Source: Mesobacterium pallidum (GTDB taxonomy: Bacteria > Pseudomonadota > Alphaproteobacteria > Rhodobacterales > Rhodobacteraceae). Taken from it: a DNA stretch of 64,000 bases. The notes under the pieces are model-generated. The model worked only from the letters and a program-made list of their open reading frames with translations. It made no database searches and was not told where the DNA came from. The DNA is taken from contig NZ_JAIMID010000004.1 of NCBI RefSeq assembly GCF_019966535.1, positions 297,204 through 361,203 of the forward strand, in the 5' to 3' direction. This document shows positions 49,913 through 58,879 of this stretch, one piece after another. The position numbers and the translations under genes are program-made. Each line of letters starts with the position of its first letter. Position 1 is the first letter of the stretch.

Positions 49913-52900
49913 ATGGCAACGCTCGTTCTCGGTGCCGCTGGCGCCGCCATTGGCGGCAGCATCGGCGGCGCGATCCTCGGCGTGAGCGCCGCGACCATCG
50001 GCGGCTTCATCGGCTCGAGCATCGGCTCTGTCGTCGACAGCTGGATCATCTCGTCGCTGGCGCCGACGCAGCGCATCGAGGGCGCGCGGCTCGACACGCT
50101 GCGCATCACCTCGGCCACCGAGGGCGCGGTCATCCCGCGGCTCTATGGCCGGATGCGGATGGGCGGCAACATCATCTGGGCGACCGATTTTCGCGAGGAG
50201 ACGAAGACCACGACACAGGGCGGCGGCAAGGGCGGCGGGGGCGGCAAGGTCAAGACCACCGAGTATCTCTACTACGCCAGCTTCGCCGTCGCGCTCTGCG
50301 AGGGTTCGATCACCGGCATCGGCCGCATCTGGGCCGACGGCAAGCCTATGGACCTCTCCGGCGTCACCTGGCGCTGGTATCCCGGCGACGAGGCGCAGAG
50401 CCCCGATCCGTTCATTGCCGCGAAGATGGGCGCGGCCAGCACGCCCGCCTATCGCGGCACGGCCTATGTGGTCTTCGAGGAACTGGCGCTCTCGACCTAC
50501 GGCAACCGCCTGCCGCAACTTTCCTTCGAGGTGTTCCGCCCACTCGCCGATCCCGACACCGCCGAGGGGCTGACCCGCGCGGTCACCATGATCCCCGCAT
50601 CGGGCGAGTTCACCTACGCGACGCAGGCCATCCGCAAGACCGATGGCGGCGCAACGGTGCCCGAGAACCTGAACGCTCTGGCCGACGCCACCGACATGGT
50701 GGAGGCGCTCGACCGGCTGCAGGCGATGGCACCGGCGGTCGTAAGCGTCAGCCTCGTCGTCGCCTGGTTCGGCGACGATCTGCGGGCGGGATCCTGCAAG
50801 GTGCGGCCTGGTGTCGAGGTCTCGGCCAAGTCGACCACGCCCGCCAGCTGGTCGGTGAATGGCGTCAGCCGCGCCAATGCCTTCCTCGTCAGCCGCGACG
50901 ACCAGGATCGCCCGGTCTATGGCGGCACGCCGTCCGACTTCGCCGTGGTGCAGGCGATCCAGGAGATGACGGCGCGCGGGCTGCGCGTCACCTTCTATCC
51001 GTTCATCCTGATGGACGTGCCGCCCGGGAATACCCTGCCGAACCCGTATTCCGACAACGCCGCCGAGACCGGGCAGCCTGCCTTCCCGTGGCGGGGGCGG
51101 ATCACCTGTTCTCCCGCCGCCGGTTTCGCCGGGACGGTGGACAAGACCGGAACGGCCGCAAGCCAGGTCGCGGCGCTGTTCGGCGCTGCCACGCCCGCGA
51201 GCTTCAGCGTCTCAGGCGAGAGCGTCAGCTGGACAGGCACGCCCGGCGATTGGGGCCTGCGGCGCATGGTGCTGCACTACGCCCATCTCTGCGCGGCGGC
51301 GGGCGGGGTCGACGCCTTCCTGATCGGGACCGAGATGCCGGGGCTGACCACTATCCGCTCGGGCGCCAGCAGCTATCCGGCGGTGCAGGCCTATCGGGAT
51401 CTGCTCTCGGATGTGCGGTCCATCCTCGGGTCCGGGACCAGGATCGGCTATGCGGCGGACTGGAGCGAGTATTTCGGGCATCAGCCGGGCGATGGCTCGG
51501 GCGACGTGTACTTTCACCTCGATCCGCTCTGGGCCGATCCGGAGATCGATTTCGTCGGGATCGACAACTACATGCCGCTCTCCGACTGGCGCGACGGCTT
51601 CGAGCACGCTGATGCCGCCGAGGGCTGGCCCGCGATCTACGACCGCGCCTATCTGCAGACGAACATCGCGGGCGGCGAAGGCTACGACTGGTTCTATGCC
51701 AGCACCGCCGATCGCACCGCGCAGGTGCGCACTCCGATCACGGACGGCGCGGCCGCCAAGCCGTGGGTCTTCCGCTACAAGGATCTGCGCGCCTGGTGGG
51801 CGAACCCGCATTACGACCGCCCGGGCGGGGTGGAGGCCGGAACGCCGACGACGTGGGCGCCGGAGTCGAAGCCGATCTGGTTCACCGAGCTCGGCTGTCC
51901 CGCCATCGACCGGGGCACGAACCAGCCCAACGTCTTCTTCGATCCGAAGTCGTCCGAGAGCTTCACGCCGCATTTCTCGCGGGGCTGGCGCGACGACGCC
52001 ATTCAGCGGGCCTATCTGGAGGCAACGTACCTCTGGTGGGGCACCGCGGCGAACAACCCTGTTTCCTCGGTCTATGGCGGCCGGATGGTGCATGTGCCCG
52101 AATGCGCCGCCTGGACCTGGGACGCGCGGCCGTACCCTTTCTTTCCGGCGCTGACCGACGTCTGGACGGACGGGGCGAACTGGCGGCTGGGGCACTGGCT
52201 GACGGGGCGGCTGGGAGCGGTGTCGCTGGCAGCCCTCGTGCGGCACCTCTGTCTCCGCGCCGGGCTGCCCGAGAACCGCATCGTTGTCACCGGCCTCTGG
52301 GGCGCGGTCGAGGGCTACGCAATCACGGCGCTCGAAAGCCCGCGCGCCTCGATCACCACGCTGTCGCGGCATTTCGGGTTCGACGCCGTGGAGACCGAGG
52401 GCGTGATCCGCTTCGTCATGCGCGGCCGCGCCTCCGTCGCCACCCTCGCGCCCGACGATCTGGTCGCCGCCCGCGAGGGCGACGTGCTGGAGCTGACCCG
52501 TGGCCAGGAGACCGAACTGCCGCAGGCCCTGAAATGGCAGGTCGCCCGCGCCGACGAGGACTACGACGCCGCCCTCGTCGAGGCGCGGCGCATCACCGTG
52601 GACACGACCCGGATCGCCTCCGAGTCCTTCCCGATCGCCGTGCCGCCCGAGGAGGCCGAACGCCGCTGCCGCCGCGCCCTGATGGAGGCGTGGGTGGGGC
52701 GCGAGACGGCGGCCTTCCGTCTGCCGCCCTCGCGGCTCTCGCTCGATCCGGCCGACGCAATTCGGTTGGAGCATGACGGGCGGCTGGTCGACCTGCGGCT
52801 CGTCTCCATCGCCGACGCGGAGGCGCGCGGTATGGAGGCGGTCCGTCAGGACCGGGCAACCTACGATCTGCCACCCGGCGATCCCCGCGCGGCGTCGCTG

Positions 52901-53878
52901 ACGCGCGCTGTCGTGTTCGGCGCGCCGGATGCGGTGCTGATGGATTTGCCGCAGCTGACCGAGGACCAGCCCGCGCATCGGCCGTTCGTCGCCGCCCACG
53001 CGGTTCCCTGGCCGGGCGAGATGGCGGTGTTCCGCAGCCCATCGACGGATGGCTTCGAGCTGCTGACGACCTTCGGCAGCCGCGCCCGGATCGGGGCTCT
53101 GATCTCGGATTTCTATGCGGGCCCCACCTCGCGCTTCGACCTCGGTAATGCGCTGGTGGTCGATCTGCTGACCGGCACGTTGGAAAGCGTCACCGACCTG
53201 ACCCTGTTCGGCGGCGCCAATGCGCTCGCCATCGAGAGCGCGCCGGGCATCTGGGAGATCGTGCAGGCGGGCGCGGCCGACTTGCTGGCGCCGGGCACGT
53301 ATCGGCTGACACGTCTCCTGCGCGGCCAGCGCGGCACCGAAAGCGCCATGGGCAACCCGGCGCCTGCTGGCGCGCGGGTCGTGGTCCTGGACACCGCGCT
53401 GGCGTCCCTGCCGATCGCCGAGGCCGATCTCGGAATACCTTGGAACTGGCGCATCGGTCCGGCCAGCCGCCCGGTCGGCGACGAGACCTATGTGGCGCAG
53501 TCCTTCACGCCTCAGGGCGTGGGGCTGCGACCGTTCTCTGTGGGCCATGTGGAGCAGCCGTGGCGCAAGCCGCGCAGTCCCGGCGATCTGACCATCCGCT
53601 GGACGCGCCGGTCGCGCGCACTTGCGGCGGACAGCTGGGGCGGGCTCGAAGTGCCGCTGGCCGAGGAACTGGAAGCCTACGAGGTGGAGATCCTCGACGG
53701 CGCCACCGTGAAGCGGGTGCTGGGCACCGCCACCACCAGCGCGGTCTACACCGCCGCCCAGCAGAGCGCCGATTGGGGTGCGCCGCTCGGCCCCGGCGAA
53801 AGCCTCTCGATCCGCATCTTCCAGCTCTCCGCCCTCGTCGGGCGGGGCGCGCCCAAGACCGTCACGCTCCTGTTCTGA
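49913..53878 (+). CDS. TIM-barrel host-specificity (tail tip) protein, GTA gp15-like
   Basis: 1321 aa, the full size for this family. It starts with a glycine-rich hydrophobic stretch (GAAGAAIGGSIGGAILGVSA) as usual. The middle third is a glycosidase-like TIM-barrel domain (IGYAADWSEYFGHQPGDGSG, DFVGIDNYMPLSDWRDGF, KPIWFTELGCPAIDRGT, where acids at strand ends would be catalytic). A phage-tail_3 domain and fibronectin-like C-terminus follow (RTRRSRALAADSWGGLEVPL region). It probably forms the tail tip and touches or digests host surface polysaccharide. Confidence 0.93.
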   Translation: MATLVLGAAGAAIGGSIGGAILGVSAATIGGFIGSSIGSVVDSWIISSLAPTQRIEGARLDTLRITSATEGAVIPRLYGRMRMGGNIIWATDFREETKTTTQGGGKGGGGGKVKTTEYLYYASFAVALCEGSITGIGRIWADGKPMDLSGVTWRWYPGDEAQSPDPFIAAKMGAASTPAYRGTAYVVFEELALSTYGNRLPQLSFEVFRPLADPDTAEGLTRAVTMIPASGEFTYATQAIRKTDGGATVPENLNALADATDMVEALDRLQAMAPAVVSVSLVVAWFGDDLRAGSCKVRPGVEVSAKSTTPASWSVNGVSRANAFLVSRDDQDRPVYGGTPSDFAVVQAIQEMTARGLRVTFYPFILMDVPPGNTLPNPYSDNAAETGQPAFPWRGRITCSPAAGFAGTVDKTGTAASQVAALFGAATPASFSVSGESVSWTGTPGDWGLRRMVLHYAHLCAAAGGVDAFLIGTEMPGLTTIRSGASSYPAVQAYRDLLSDVRSILGSGTRIGYAADWSEYFGHQPGDGSGDVYFHLDPLWADPEIDFVGIDNYMPLSDWRDGFEHADAAEGWPAIYDRAYLQTNIAGGEGYDWFYASTADRTAQVRTPITDGAAAKPWVFRYKDLRAWWANPHYDRPGGVEAGTPTTWAPESKPIWFTELGCPAIDRGTNQPNVFFDPKSSESFTPHFSRGWRDDAIQRAYLEATYLWWGTAANNPVSSVYGGRMVHVPECAAWTWDARPYPFFPALTDVWTDGANWRLGHWLTGRLGAVSLAALVRHLCLRAGLPENRIVVTGLWGAVEGYAITALESPRASITTLSRHFGFDAVETEGVIRFVMRGRASVATLAPDDLVAAREGDVLELTRGQETELPQALKWQVARADEDYDAALVEARRITVDTTRIASESFPIAVPPEEAERRCRRALMEAWVGRETAAFRLPPSRLSLDPADAIRLEHDGRLVDLRLVSIADAEARGMEAVRQDRATYDLPPGDPRAASLTRAVVFGAPDAVLMDLPQLTEDQPAHRPFVAAHAVPWPGEMAVFRSPSTDGFELLTTFGSRARIGALISDFYAGPTSRFDLGNALVVDLLTGTLESVTDLTLFGGANALAIESAPGIWEIVQAGAADLLAPGTYRLTRLLRGQRGTESAMGNPAPAGARVVVLDTALASLPIAEADLGIPWNWRIGPASRPVGDETYVAQSFTPQGVGLRPFSVGHVEQPWRKPRSPGDLTIRWTRRSRALAADSWGGLEVPLAEELEAYEVEILDGATVKRVLGTATTSAVYTAAQQSADWGAPLGPGESLSIRIFQLSALVGRGAPKTVTLLF

Positions 53879-53888
53879 AAGCCAACCG

Positions 53889-54965
53889 ATGTCCGACGCC
53901 ACGACCCATCTCCTGCTGCCCTACATCCTGGCGGCGCAGGCCCAGAAGCATGTCACCAACAACGAGGCGCTGCGGATCCTCGACGGACTCGTCCAGCTCT
54001 CCGTCCTCGACCGGGACCTGAGCGCGCCGCCCGCCAGCCCCGTCGACGGCGACCGCTACATTATCGCCTCCGGCGCGACGGGCGATTGGACGGGCTGGGA
54101 TCTGAATGTCGCGCTCTGGACGGACGGCACCTGGCTGCGCCTGCCGCCACGGACCGGGTGGCGGGCTTGGGTCGAAGACGAAGGTCTGCTGCTGGTCTAT
54201 GACGGCGCAGGCTGGATCGGGACAACGCCGGACGCGCTGCAGAACATGGCGCTCCTGGGGCTCGGTACGACGGCGGATGCGTCGAACCCGTTCTCGGCCA
54301 AGCTGAACGCCGCGCTCTGGACGGCGAGGACCGTGGCCGAGGGCGGGACCGGCGATCTCTTCTACACCATGAACAAGGAGGCCGCGGGCGACGATCTCGG
54401 GCTGACCTTGCAGACCGGCTTCGTGACCAAGGCGCTGGTGGGGCTCTTCGGCTCCGACCGCTTCCGGCTTGCGGTCTCCGCGGACGGCAGCACCTTCTTC
54501 GACGGGCTCAGCGTGAACAACGCCAACGGCATCGTCGACCAGCCCCGGCTGCCACGGTTCAAGGCCTGGACGAACTACGACAACTACGTCGGCGTCGGTG
54601 CCTGGACGAAGATCGGCCTCAACAACACCGACACCAACGATCAGGGCGCGTTCGACGCCGCGAACAACCACTTCGTGGCGCCGGTGGACGGCACCTACGT
54701 CTTCGGCGCGACGCTGCTCTACAAGATCAACGCCAGCGCCACGGCGCGGATGAGTGGGCGGCTCGTCCTGAACGGCACCACCCAAATCCGCGGCTCCCTC
54801 GGCGAAATCTCCGCCACCCACGTCTCGCTCGCCACCGCGATCTGGCTGCAGACCATGGTGCCGCTCACCGCAGGCGATACCGTCGAGCTGCAGGGGTATT
54901 TCCGGGTTGCGGACGGGTATTTCGCCGCTGATCACACGTCCTTCTGGGGCTGCAAGATTGGCTGA
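53889..54965 (+). CDS. DUF2793 tail protein with C1q-like C-terminal domain
   Basis: 358 aa. The N-terminal 110 residues (THLLLPYILAAQAQKHVTNN, EALRILDGLVQLSVLDRDL, then GDRYIIASGATGDWTGW and AWVEDEGLLLVYDGAGWIGT) are the DUF2793 domain. The last 140 residues (NNHFVAPVDGTYVFGATLLY, RGSLGEISATHV, DTVELQGYFRVADG) have the jelly-roll pattern of C1q/TNF-like domains, which trimerise and bind receptors. It should be a tail fibre or receptor-binding protein. It begins 10 bases after the tail tip gene. Confidence 0.87.
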   Translation: MSDATTHLLLPYILAAQAQKHVTNNEALRILDGLVQLSVLDRDLSAPPASPVDGDRYIIASGATGDWTGWDLNVALWTDGTWLRLPPRTGWRAWVEDEGLLLVYDGAGWIGTTPDALQNMALLGLGTTADASNPFSAKLNAALWTARTVAEGGTGDLFYTMNKEAAGDDLGLTLQTGFVTKALVGLFGSDRFRLAVSADGSTFFDGLSVNNANGIVDQPRLPRFKAWTNYDNYVGVGAWTKIGLNNTDTNDQGAFDAANNHFVAPVDGTYVFGATLLYKINASATARMSGRLVLNGTTQIRGSLGEISATHVSLATAIWLQTMVPLTAGDTVELQGYFRVADGYFAADHTSFWGCKIG

Positions 54966-54984
54966 GTGGCGGAGGGAGGATCCG

Positions 54985-55272
54985 ATGACACCACCCCGAT
55001 CCGAGGGCTTCGTCCGCATGCCCGACGCCGAGTTCGAGGCGATCCTGACGCGGGCGGCCGAGGAAGGCGCGAAGCGCGCGCTTGCCGATGTCGGGCTCGA
55101 CGGCGACGAGGCCGCGCTCGACATCCGCGATCTGCGCTCCCTGGTGGACTGCATCCGGCTGGTGCGCCGCACCGCGATGCAGACCGCCGTCCGCATGATC
55201 ACTACCGGCGTCATGCTGGCGCTGCTCGCCGGCATCGCCATCAAGCTCAAGATCTTCGGCGGCGGCCCGTAG
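54985..55272 (+). CDS. Small C-terminally anchored membrane protein (DUF6127-like)
   Basis: 95 aa from ATG 54985 with a strong GGAGGGAGGA upstream. A soluble helical part (MPDAEFEAILTRAAEEGAKR, LDIRDLRSLVDCIRLVRR) is followed by one membrane helix (about 70-88, MITTGVMLALLAGIAIKL) near the end. This layout and location before lysis genes match DUF6127 phage proteins; a holin-like or pore-assisting role is possible. Confidence 0.78.
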   Translation: MTPPRSEGFVRMPDAEFEAILTRAAEEGAKRALADVGLDGDEAALDIRDLRSLVDCIRLVRRTAMQTAVRMITTGVMLALLAGIAIKLKIFGGGP

Positions 55273-55305
55273 CCGCGCCCCATCCCCATTCATCAGCCCG
55301 CAATG

Positions 55306-55325
55306 ACCCGCCCTTCGAGGCGGGT
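55306..55325 (+). terminator. Hairpin before the lysis gene block
   Basis: ACCCGCC (55306-55312) and GGCGGGT (55319-55325) pair around CTTCGA and are followed by a T-rich stretch (TCTTTCGTTT). It could terminate or attenuate the tail transcript just before the peptidase gene, whose ribosome-binding site (GGAGG) starts 11 bases further on. Confidence 0.6.
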
Positions 55326-55347
55326 TCTTTCGTTTCGGAGGACCCCC

Positions 55348-56022
55348 ATGACCACGACATTCCATCGCCATTGGCGCGACGTTCCGGAGAGCACCTGGCG
55401 CTGGCCGAATTTCAGCCCAGCCGAGATCGCCTGCCGGGGCACCGGCAAGCTGCTCGTCAACGAACCCGCGCTCGACAGGCTGCAGGCGCTGCGCGACCGG
55501 CTGGGCAAGCCGCTGATCGTCCGCTCCGCCTATCGCAGCCCCGAGCACAACCGCGCCGTGGGCGGCGCGAAGCGCTCGAAGCACCTCGACGGGGCCGCCT
55601 TCGACATCGCCATGGTGAACCACGACCCGGTGGCGTTCGAGGCCGCGGCGCGGGAGGTCGGGTTCCTCGGCTTCGGCTTCTATCCGCGCTCGGGGTTTAT
55701 GCATGTCGATCTTGGCCCCGAGCGTCAGTGGGGCGAGCGGTTCCCGGTCCGGGCGACAGCATTTGCAGCGGAGACGCCGCCCGCGCGCGAGGTGCTGGCT
55801 GACAGCCGCACCATGAAGGGTGGCGGCGCGGCGGGTGTCGCGACGCTCGGCGCGGCCGGGGTGGAAGTCGCCCAGCAGGTGCTGGCGGAGACGCAAAGCG
55901 CCGTCCTGCCGCTGGTCCCGTATCTTGATACGCTCCGCTGGGTGTTCATCGCCGTGGCGCTCGGCGGCATCGCGGTCACGATCTACGCGCGGCTCGACGA
56001 CTGGCGCCGGGGGCGGCGGTGA
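55348..56022 (+). CDS. M15-type peptidase endolysin with C-terminal membrane anchor
   Basis: 224 aa from ATG 55348 with GGAGGA upstream. The M15A zinc site is present: SKHLDGAAFD gives H79 and D86, and FMHVD gives H119 (with D121). These enzymes cut peptide bonds in peptidoglycan. The last 35 residues carry a membrane helix (WVFIAVALGGIAVTIYARL) after an A/G-rich spacer. There is no signal peptide, so export depends on a holin or the anchor acts as a release device. GTGA overlap with the spanin gene. Confidence 0.88.
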   Translation: MTTTFHRHWRDVPESTWRWPNFSPAEIACRGTGKLLVNEPALDRLQALRDRLGKPLIVRSAYRSPEHNRAVGGAKRSKHLDGAAFDIAMVNHDPVAFEAAAREVGFLGFGFYPRSGFMHVDLGPERQWGERFPVRATAFAAETPPAREVLADSRTMKGGGAAGVATLGAAGVEVAQQVLAETQSAVLPLVPYLDTLRWVFIAVALGGIAVTIYARLDDWRRGRR

Positions 56023-56276
56023 TCGCCGCGCTCCTCAGCGGGATTGCGGCCAGCCCGTGGATGGGGTCGGCGCTACGCTACGCAGCCATCGCACTGGCAG
56101 TGCTCCTGTTCCTGCTGGCCCTGCGCCGCTCCGGCGAGCGCACGGGCCGCCTCGCCGAACGCCTTGAAACCACGGAGAAGGCCAATGACGTCCAACGCCG
56201 GATGCTCGAGGCGGCGGCTCGCCGCCCTCGTTCTCGCGACGATCTGGCTCAGCGGTTGCGCGACGGTGAGTTCTGA
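56019..56276 (+). CDS. Rz-like inner-membrane spanin candidate
   Basis: 85 aa from GTG 56019, overlapping the endolysin stop. An N-terminal membrane helix (about 17-37, YAAIALAVLLFLLALRR) is followed by a charged helical part (ERTGRLAERLETTEKANDVQ, RRMLEAAARR), the build of an inner-membrane spanin. An outer-membrane lipoprotein frame begins inside this gene, as in lambda Rz/Rz1. Together they would fuse inner and outer membranes at lysis. Confidence 0.77.
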   Translation: MIAALLSGIAASPWMGSALRYAAIALAVLLFLLALRRSGERTGRLAERLETTEKANDVQRRMLEAAARRPRSRDDLAQRLRDGEF

Positions 56277-56463
56277 CGGCGGTGGGCCACGAGCATGTCC
56301 GCCGACCGTCCAGTACAGCCGGGAGTTCCAGTTGCGGGCGGCAGAGGAGATGGCCTTGCTGCAGGAAGACTCGGCGCTCGCGGAGATGCTCAGCGATTAT
56401 GCCGTGCTGCGGGATCAGGTTCGCGCCTGTGCTCACCTCGGGCTGACGGCAAGGCGGTCGTGA
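56185..56463 (+). CDS. Rz1-like outer-membrane lipoprotein spanin candidate
   Basis: 92 aa from ATG 56185, with GGAGAAG upstream, starting inside the Rz-like gene in another frame. RRRLAALVLATIWLSGCATV is a lipoprotein signal with the lipobox LSGC. The mature part has PPTVQYSREFQLRAAEEMAL and helical segments, somewhat longer and less proline-rich than lambda Rz1. The nested arrangement with a membrane-anchored partner is the main argument for a spanin pair. Confidence 0.77.
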   Translation: MTSNAGCSRRRLAALVLATIWLSGCATVSSDGGGPRACPPTVQYSREFQLRAAEEMALLQEDSALAEMLSDYAVLRDQVRACAHLGLTARRS

Positions 56464-56594
56464 TGGCCGCGCAGGACAATTGACAGCAAGCCCGCCATCC
56501 GCGATTTTTGGCGCATGGGGATCCGCGATCTCCCCACGAGGCGACAGCCGAAGCTCGCGTTCCACCTCAACCTTGAACTCAAGGAGGAACGCGC

Positions 56595-57431
56595 ATGCCT
56601 GCGCCAGATTCCATCACCGCCGACAAGCTTGCGAAGCTGATCGGCACCCCTCGCTGCCCCATCATTCTCGATGTCCGCGCCGAGGCGGCCCGCGCCTCCG
56701 AGCCGCGGCTAGTCCCTGCCGCCCGACCGCTCGCCGAGGCCGAGATCGCACATCATGCGCTGGAGCGCCTTGCGGCAACCATGACCGGTCCCGTGGTCGC
56801 CGTCTGCGCCGAAGGGCACAGGCGCAGTCAGGGCGTGGCCGCTGTCCTGCGCAGCGCAGGCATTTCGGCGGAATACCTGGAAGGAGGTCAGGCGGCCTGG
56901 CTCGCTGCGGGTCTTCAACTGATCGATGCCCGCAAGATCACCGCGCGCGACGCCGAAGGCCGGTCGGTCTGGGTGACGCGTTCACGCCCCAAGATCGACC
57001 GGATCGCCTGTCCCTGGCTGATCCGGCGCTTCGTCGACCCTCGCGCAATATTCCTCTACGTCGCGCCCGCGGAAGTGCTCGGCACGGCGGAGCTCTTCGG
57101 TGCGATGCCCTACGACATCGAGGACGTATTCTGGAGCCACAGGGGTGAGCGCTGCTCCTTCGACACAATGATCGAGGAGTTCGGCCTTTCGACGCCCGCG
57201 CTCGATCGGCTGGCCGCCATCGTGCGCGGCGCCGATACGGGGCGCCCGGAACTCGCGCCCGAAGCGGCCGGGCTGCTCGCCGCCTCCCTCGGTCTCTCCC
57301 GCATGTACTCGGACGACCTCGAGCAGCTCGAGGCCGGCATGGCGCTCTATGACGCGATCTACCGCTGGGCGCGCGACGCCACGGACGAGACCCACAACTG
57401 GCCGACGAACCGTCCCGCAGGTGCGCAATGA
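56595..57431 (+). CDS. chrB: ChrB-like chromate resistance protein with rhodanese domain
   Basis: 278 aa with AAGGAGG upstream. The N-terminal 110 residues are rhodanese-like (CPIILDVRAEAARASEPRLV, VVAVCAEGHRRSQGVAAVLR with the active-site cysteine loop, EYLEGGQAAWLAAG). The rest is the ChrB C-terminal domain (WVTRSRPKIDRIACPWLIRR, FVDPRAIFLYVAPAEV, CSFDTMIEEFGL). ChrB-type proteins regulate or assist chromate export. ATGA overlap with chrA makes a two-gene operon lying just outside the prophage. Confidence 0.92.
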   Translation: MPAPDSITADKLAKLIGTPRCPIILDVRAEAARASEPRLVPAARPLAEAEIAHHALERLAATMTGPVVAVCAEGHRRSQGVAAVLRSAGISAEYLEGGQAAWLAAGLQLIDARKITARDAEGRSVWVTRSRPKIDRIACPWLIRRFVDPRAIFLYVAPAEVLGTAELFGAMPYDIEDVFWSHRGERCSFDTMIEEFGLSTPALDRLAAIVRGADTGRPELAPEAAGLLAASLGLSRMYSDDLEQLEAGMALYDAIYRWARDATDETHNWPTNRPAGAQ

Positions 57432-58831
57432 CCGACGCACCGCTGCCGAATACGCAGACCCGGATCGAGCCGCAGCCCTTTCCGACGCTGGCCGAGGCGA
57501 CGCGGGTCTGGGCGCGCGTGGCGCTTCTGTCCTTTGGCGGCCCGGCCGGGCAGATCGCGGTGATGCACCGCATCCTCGTCGAGGAAAAGCGGTGGCTGGG
57601 CGACGGGCGGTTTCTGCATGCACTGAACTTCTGCATGCTGCTTCCCGGCCCCGAGGCGCAGCAACTTGCCACCTATATCGGCTGGCTCCTGCACCGCACC
57701 TGGGGCGGCGTGATCGCGGGCGTGCTCTTCGTGCTGCCGGGCGTCATAGCGATCATGGCGCTGAGCTGGGTCTACGTGCTGTTCGGCGAGGTCGGGGTCG
57801 TCTCGGCGCTCTTCTTCGGACTGAAGGCCGCGGTCCTTGCCATCGTCCTTCAGGCGGTCGTCCGCGTCGGCCGGCGGGCGCTCAAGAACGACGCCATGCG
57901 CGTGATCGCGGTGCTGTCCTTCATCGCGATCTTCGCCTTCGAAGCGCCGTTCCCGCTCATTGTGCTTGCGGCGGCTCTGATCGGGTTTCTCGGCGCGCGC
58001 GCCGGTCTCGCGGCGTTCGCGCCTGGCGGCGGTCACGGGACGGTCGGCGCCGCTCATGTTGAGGATGCGCAGACGCTGCTCGGAGAGGAGCTGGCGGGAA
58101 TGCCGAGGGAGGCGCGGCGCGGCGCGCTCGTCGCGGGGTTGGCGGCGCTGGCGCTCTGGCTTCTGCCGGTCGCGCTCCTGCTCCTCGCCCTCGGGCCGGG
58201 CAACGTCTTCGCCGATATCGCTCTCTTCTTCTCGAAGATGGCGGTGGTCACCTTCGGCGGCGCCTATGCGGTTCTGGCCTACGTGGCGCAGGAGGCGGTC
58301 GGAACCTATGGCTGGCTCGAGCCCGGCGAGATGCTCGACGGGCTCGGCATGGCCGAGACCACGCCCGGGCCGCTCATCATGGTGCTGCAGTTCGTGGGCT
58401 TCCTCGGCGCCTTCCGCGACGCCGGCTGGGAAAGCGCGCTCATGGCCGGCACCCTTGGCGGGCTGCTCGCTACCTGGGTGACCTTCGCACCGTGCTTCGC
58501 GTGGATCTTCCTCGGCGCGCCGTTCATGGAGGGGCTGCGGTCGAACCGGGCGCTCTCGGCGGCTCTGACGGCCGTGACGGCGGCCGTGGTCGGGGTCATC
58601 ATGAACCTCGCGATCTGGTTCGCAATCCATGTCGTGTGGCGGGAGGTGCTCCGGATCGAGGCCGGTCCGCTGTCGATCGAGTTGCCCAGGCTCGCATCGA
58701 TCGACTGGGCCGCCGCTGCGCTGTCCGCGCTGGCCTTGGTCGCGGTGTTCCGGCTGAAGCTTGGGATGGCGGTCGTCCTCGGGGGCGCTGCCCTGCTTGG
58801 TGTCGCGCTGCACCTCGCGGGGGCCGCTTGA
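57428..58831 (+). CDS. chrA: Chromate transporter ChrA
   Basis: 467 aa, the long two-domain form of the CHR family, with about ten to twelve membrane segments. Hallmarks of each half are seen: VWARVALLSFGGPAGQIAVM and HALNFCMLLPGPEAQQLATY in the first, FFSKMAVVTFGGAYAVLAYV and MAETTPGPLIMVLQFVGFLG in the second. ChrA exports chromate from the cytoplasm. It is coupled to chrB and ends at a strong hairpin shared with a convergent gene. Confidence 0.95.
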   Translation: MTDAPLPNTQTRIEPQPFPTLAEATRVWARVALLSFGGPAGQIAVMHRILVEEKRWLGDGRFLHALNFCMLLPGPEAQQLATYIGWLLHRTWGGVIAGVLFVLPGVIAIMALSWVYVLFGEVGVVSALFFGLKAAVLAIVLQAVVRVGRRALKNDAMRVIAVLSFIAIFAFEAPFPLIVLAAALIGFLGARAGLAAFAPGGGHGTVGAAHVEDAQTLLGEELAGMPREARRGALVAGLAALALWLLPVALLLLALGPGNVFADIALFFSKMAVVTFGGAYAVLAYVAQEAVGTYGWLEPGEMLDGLGMAETTPGPLIMVLQFVGFLGAFRDAGWESALMAGTLGGLLATWVTFAPCFAWIFLGAPFMEGLRSNRALSAALTAVTAAVVGVIMNLAIWFAIHVVWREVLRIEAGPLSIELPRLASIDWAAAALSALALVAVFRLKLGMAVVLGGAALLGVALHLAGAA

Positions 58832-58838
58832 CGGCAGT

Positions 58839-58863
58839 GGCGGCGCGCCAGAGACGCGCCGCC
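58839..58863. terminator. Perfect hairpin between convergent genes
   Basis: GGCGGCGCG (58839-58847) and CGCGCCGCC (58855-58863) pair exactly around CCAGAGA, between the stop of chrA and the stop of the leftward gene. No long T-run follows on either side, but position between convergent operons fits a bidirectional terminator. Confidence 0.6.
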
Positions 58864-58879
58864 CGACCTTGCTCAAGGC

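Larger units (their letters stand above)
14423..56463. mobile_element. Prophage with serine-recombinase integration, lambda-like head and GTA-like tail
   Basis: From the leftward integration operon to the spanin genes the genes follow a complete temperate phage plan: integration, early regulation, replication/recombination, DNA methylation, packaging, head, tail, lysis. All the main structural functions are present and mostly intact, so the element may be functional. The exact ends are not fixed: no attachment-site repeat was identified, and the coordinates given are simply the outermost phage genes. Flanking DNA is a restriction operon on the left and a chromate resistance operon on the right. 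Confidence 0.8.

Noticed and set aside
51212..53902. 896-codon open frame antisense to the tail tip gene
   Set aside because: The same GC-bias shadow effect; the product is arginine/glycine/proline-rich without domain character.
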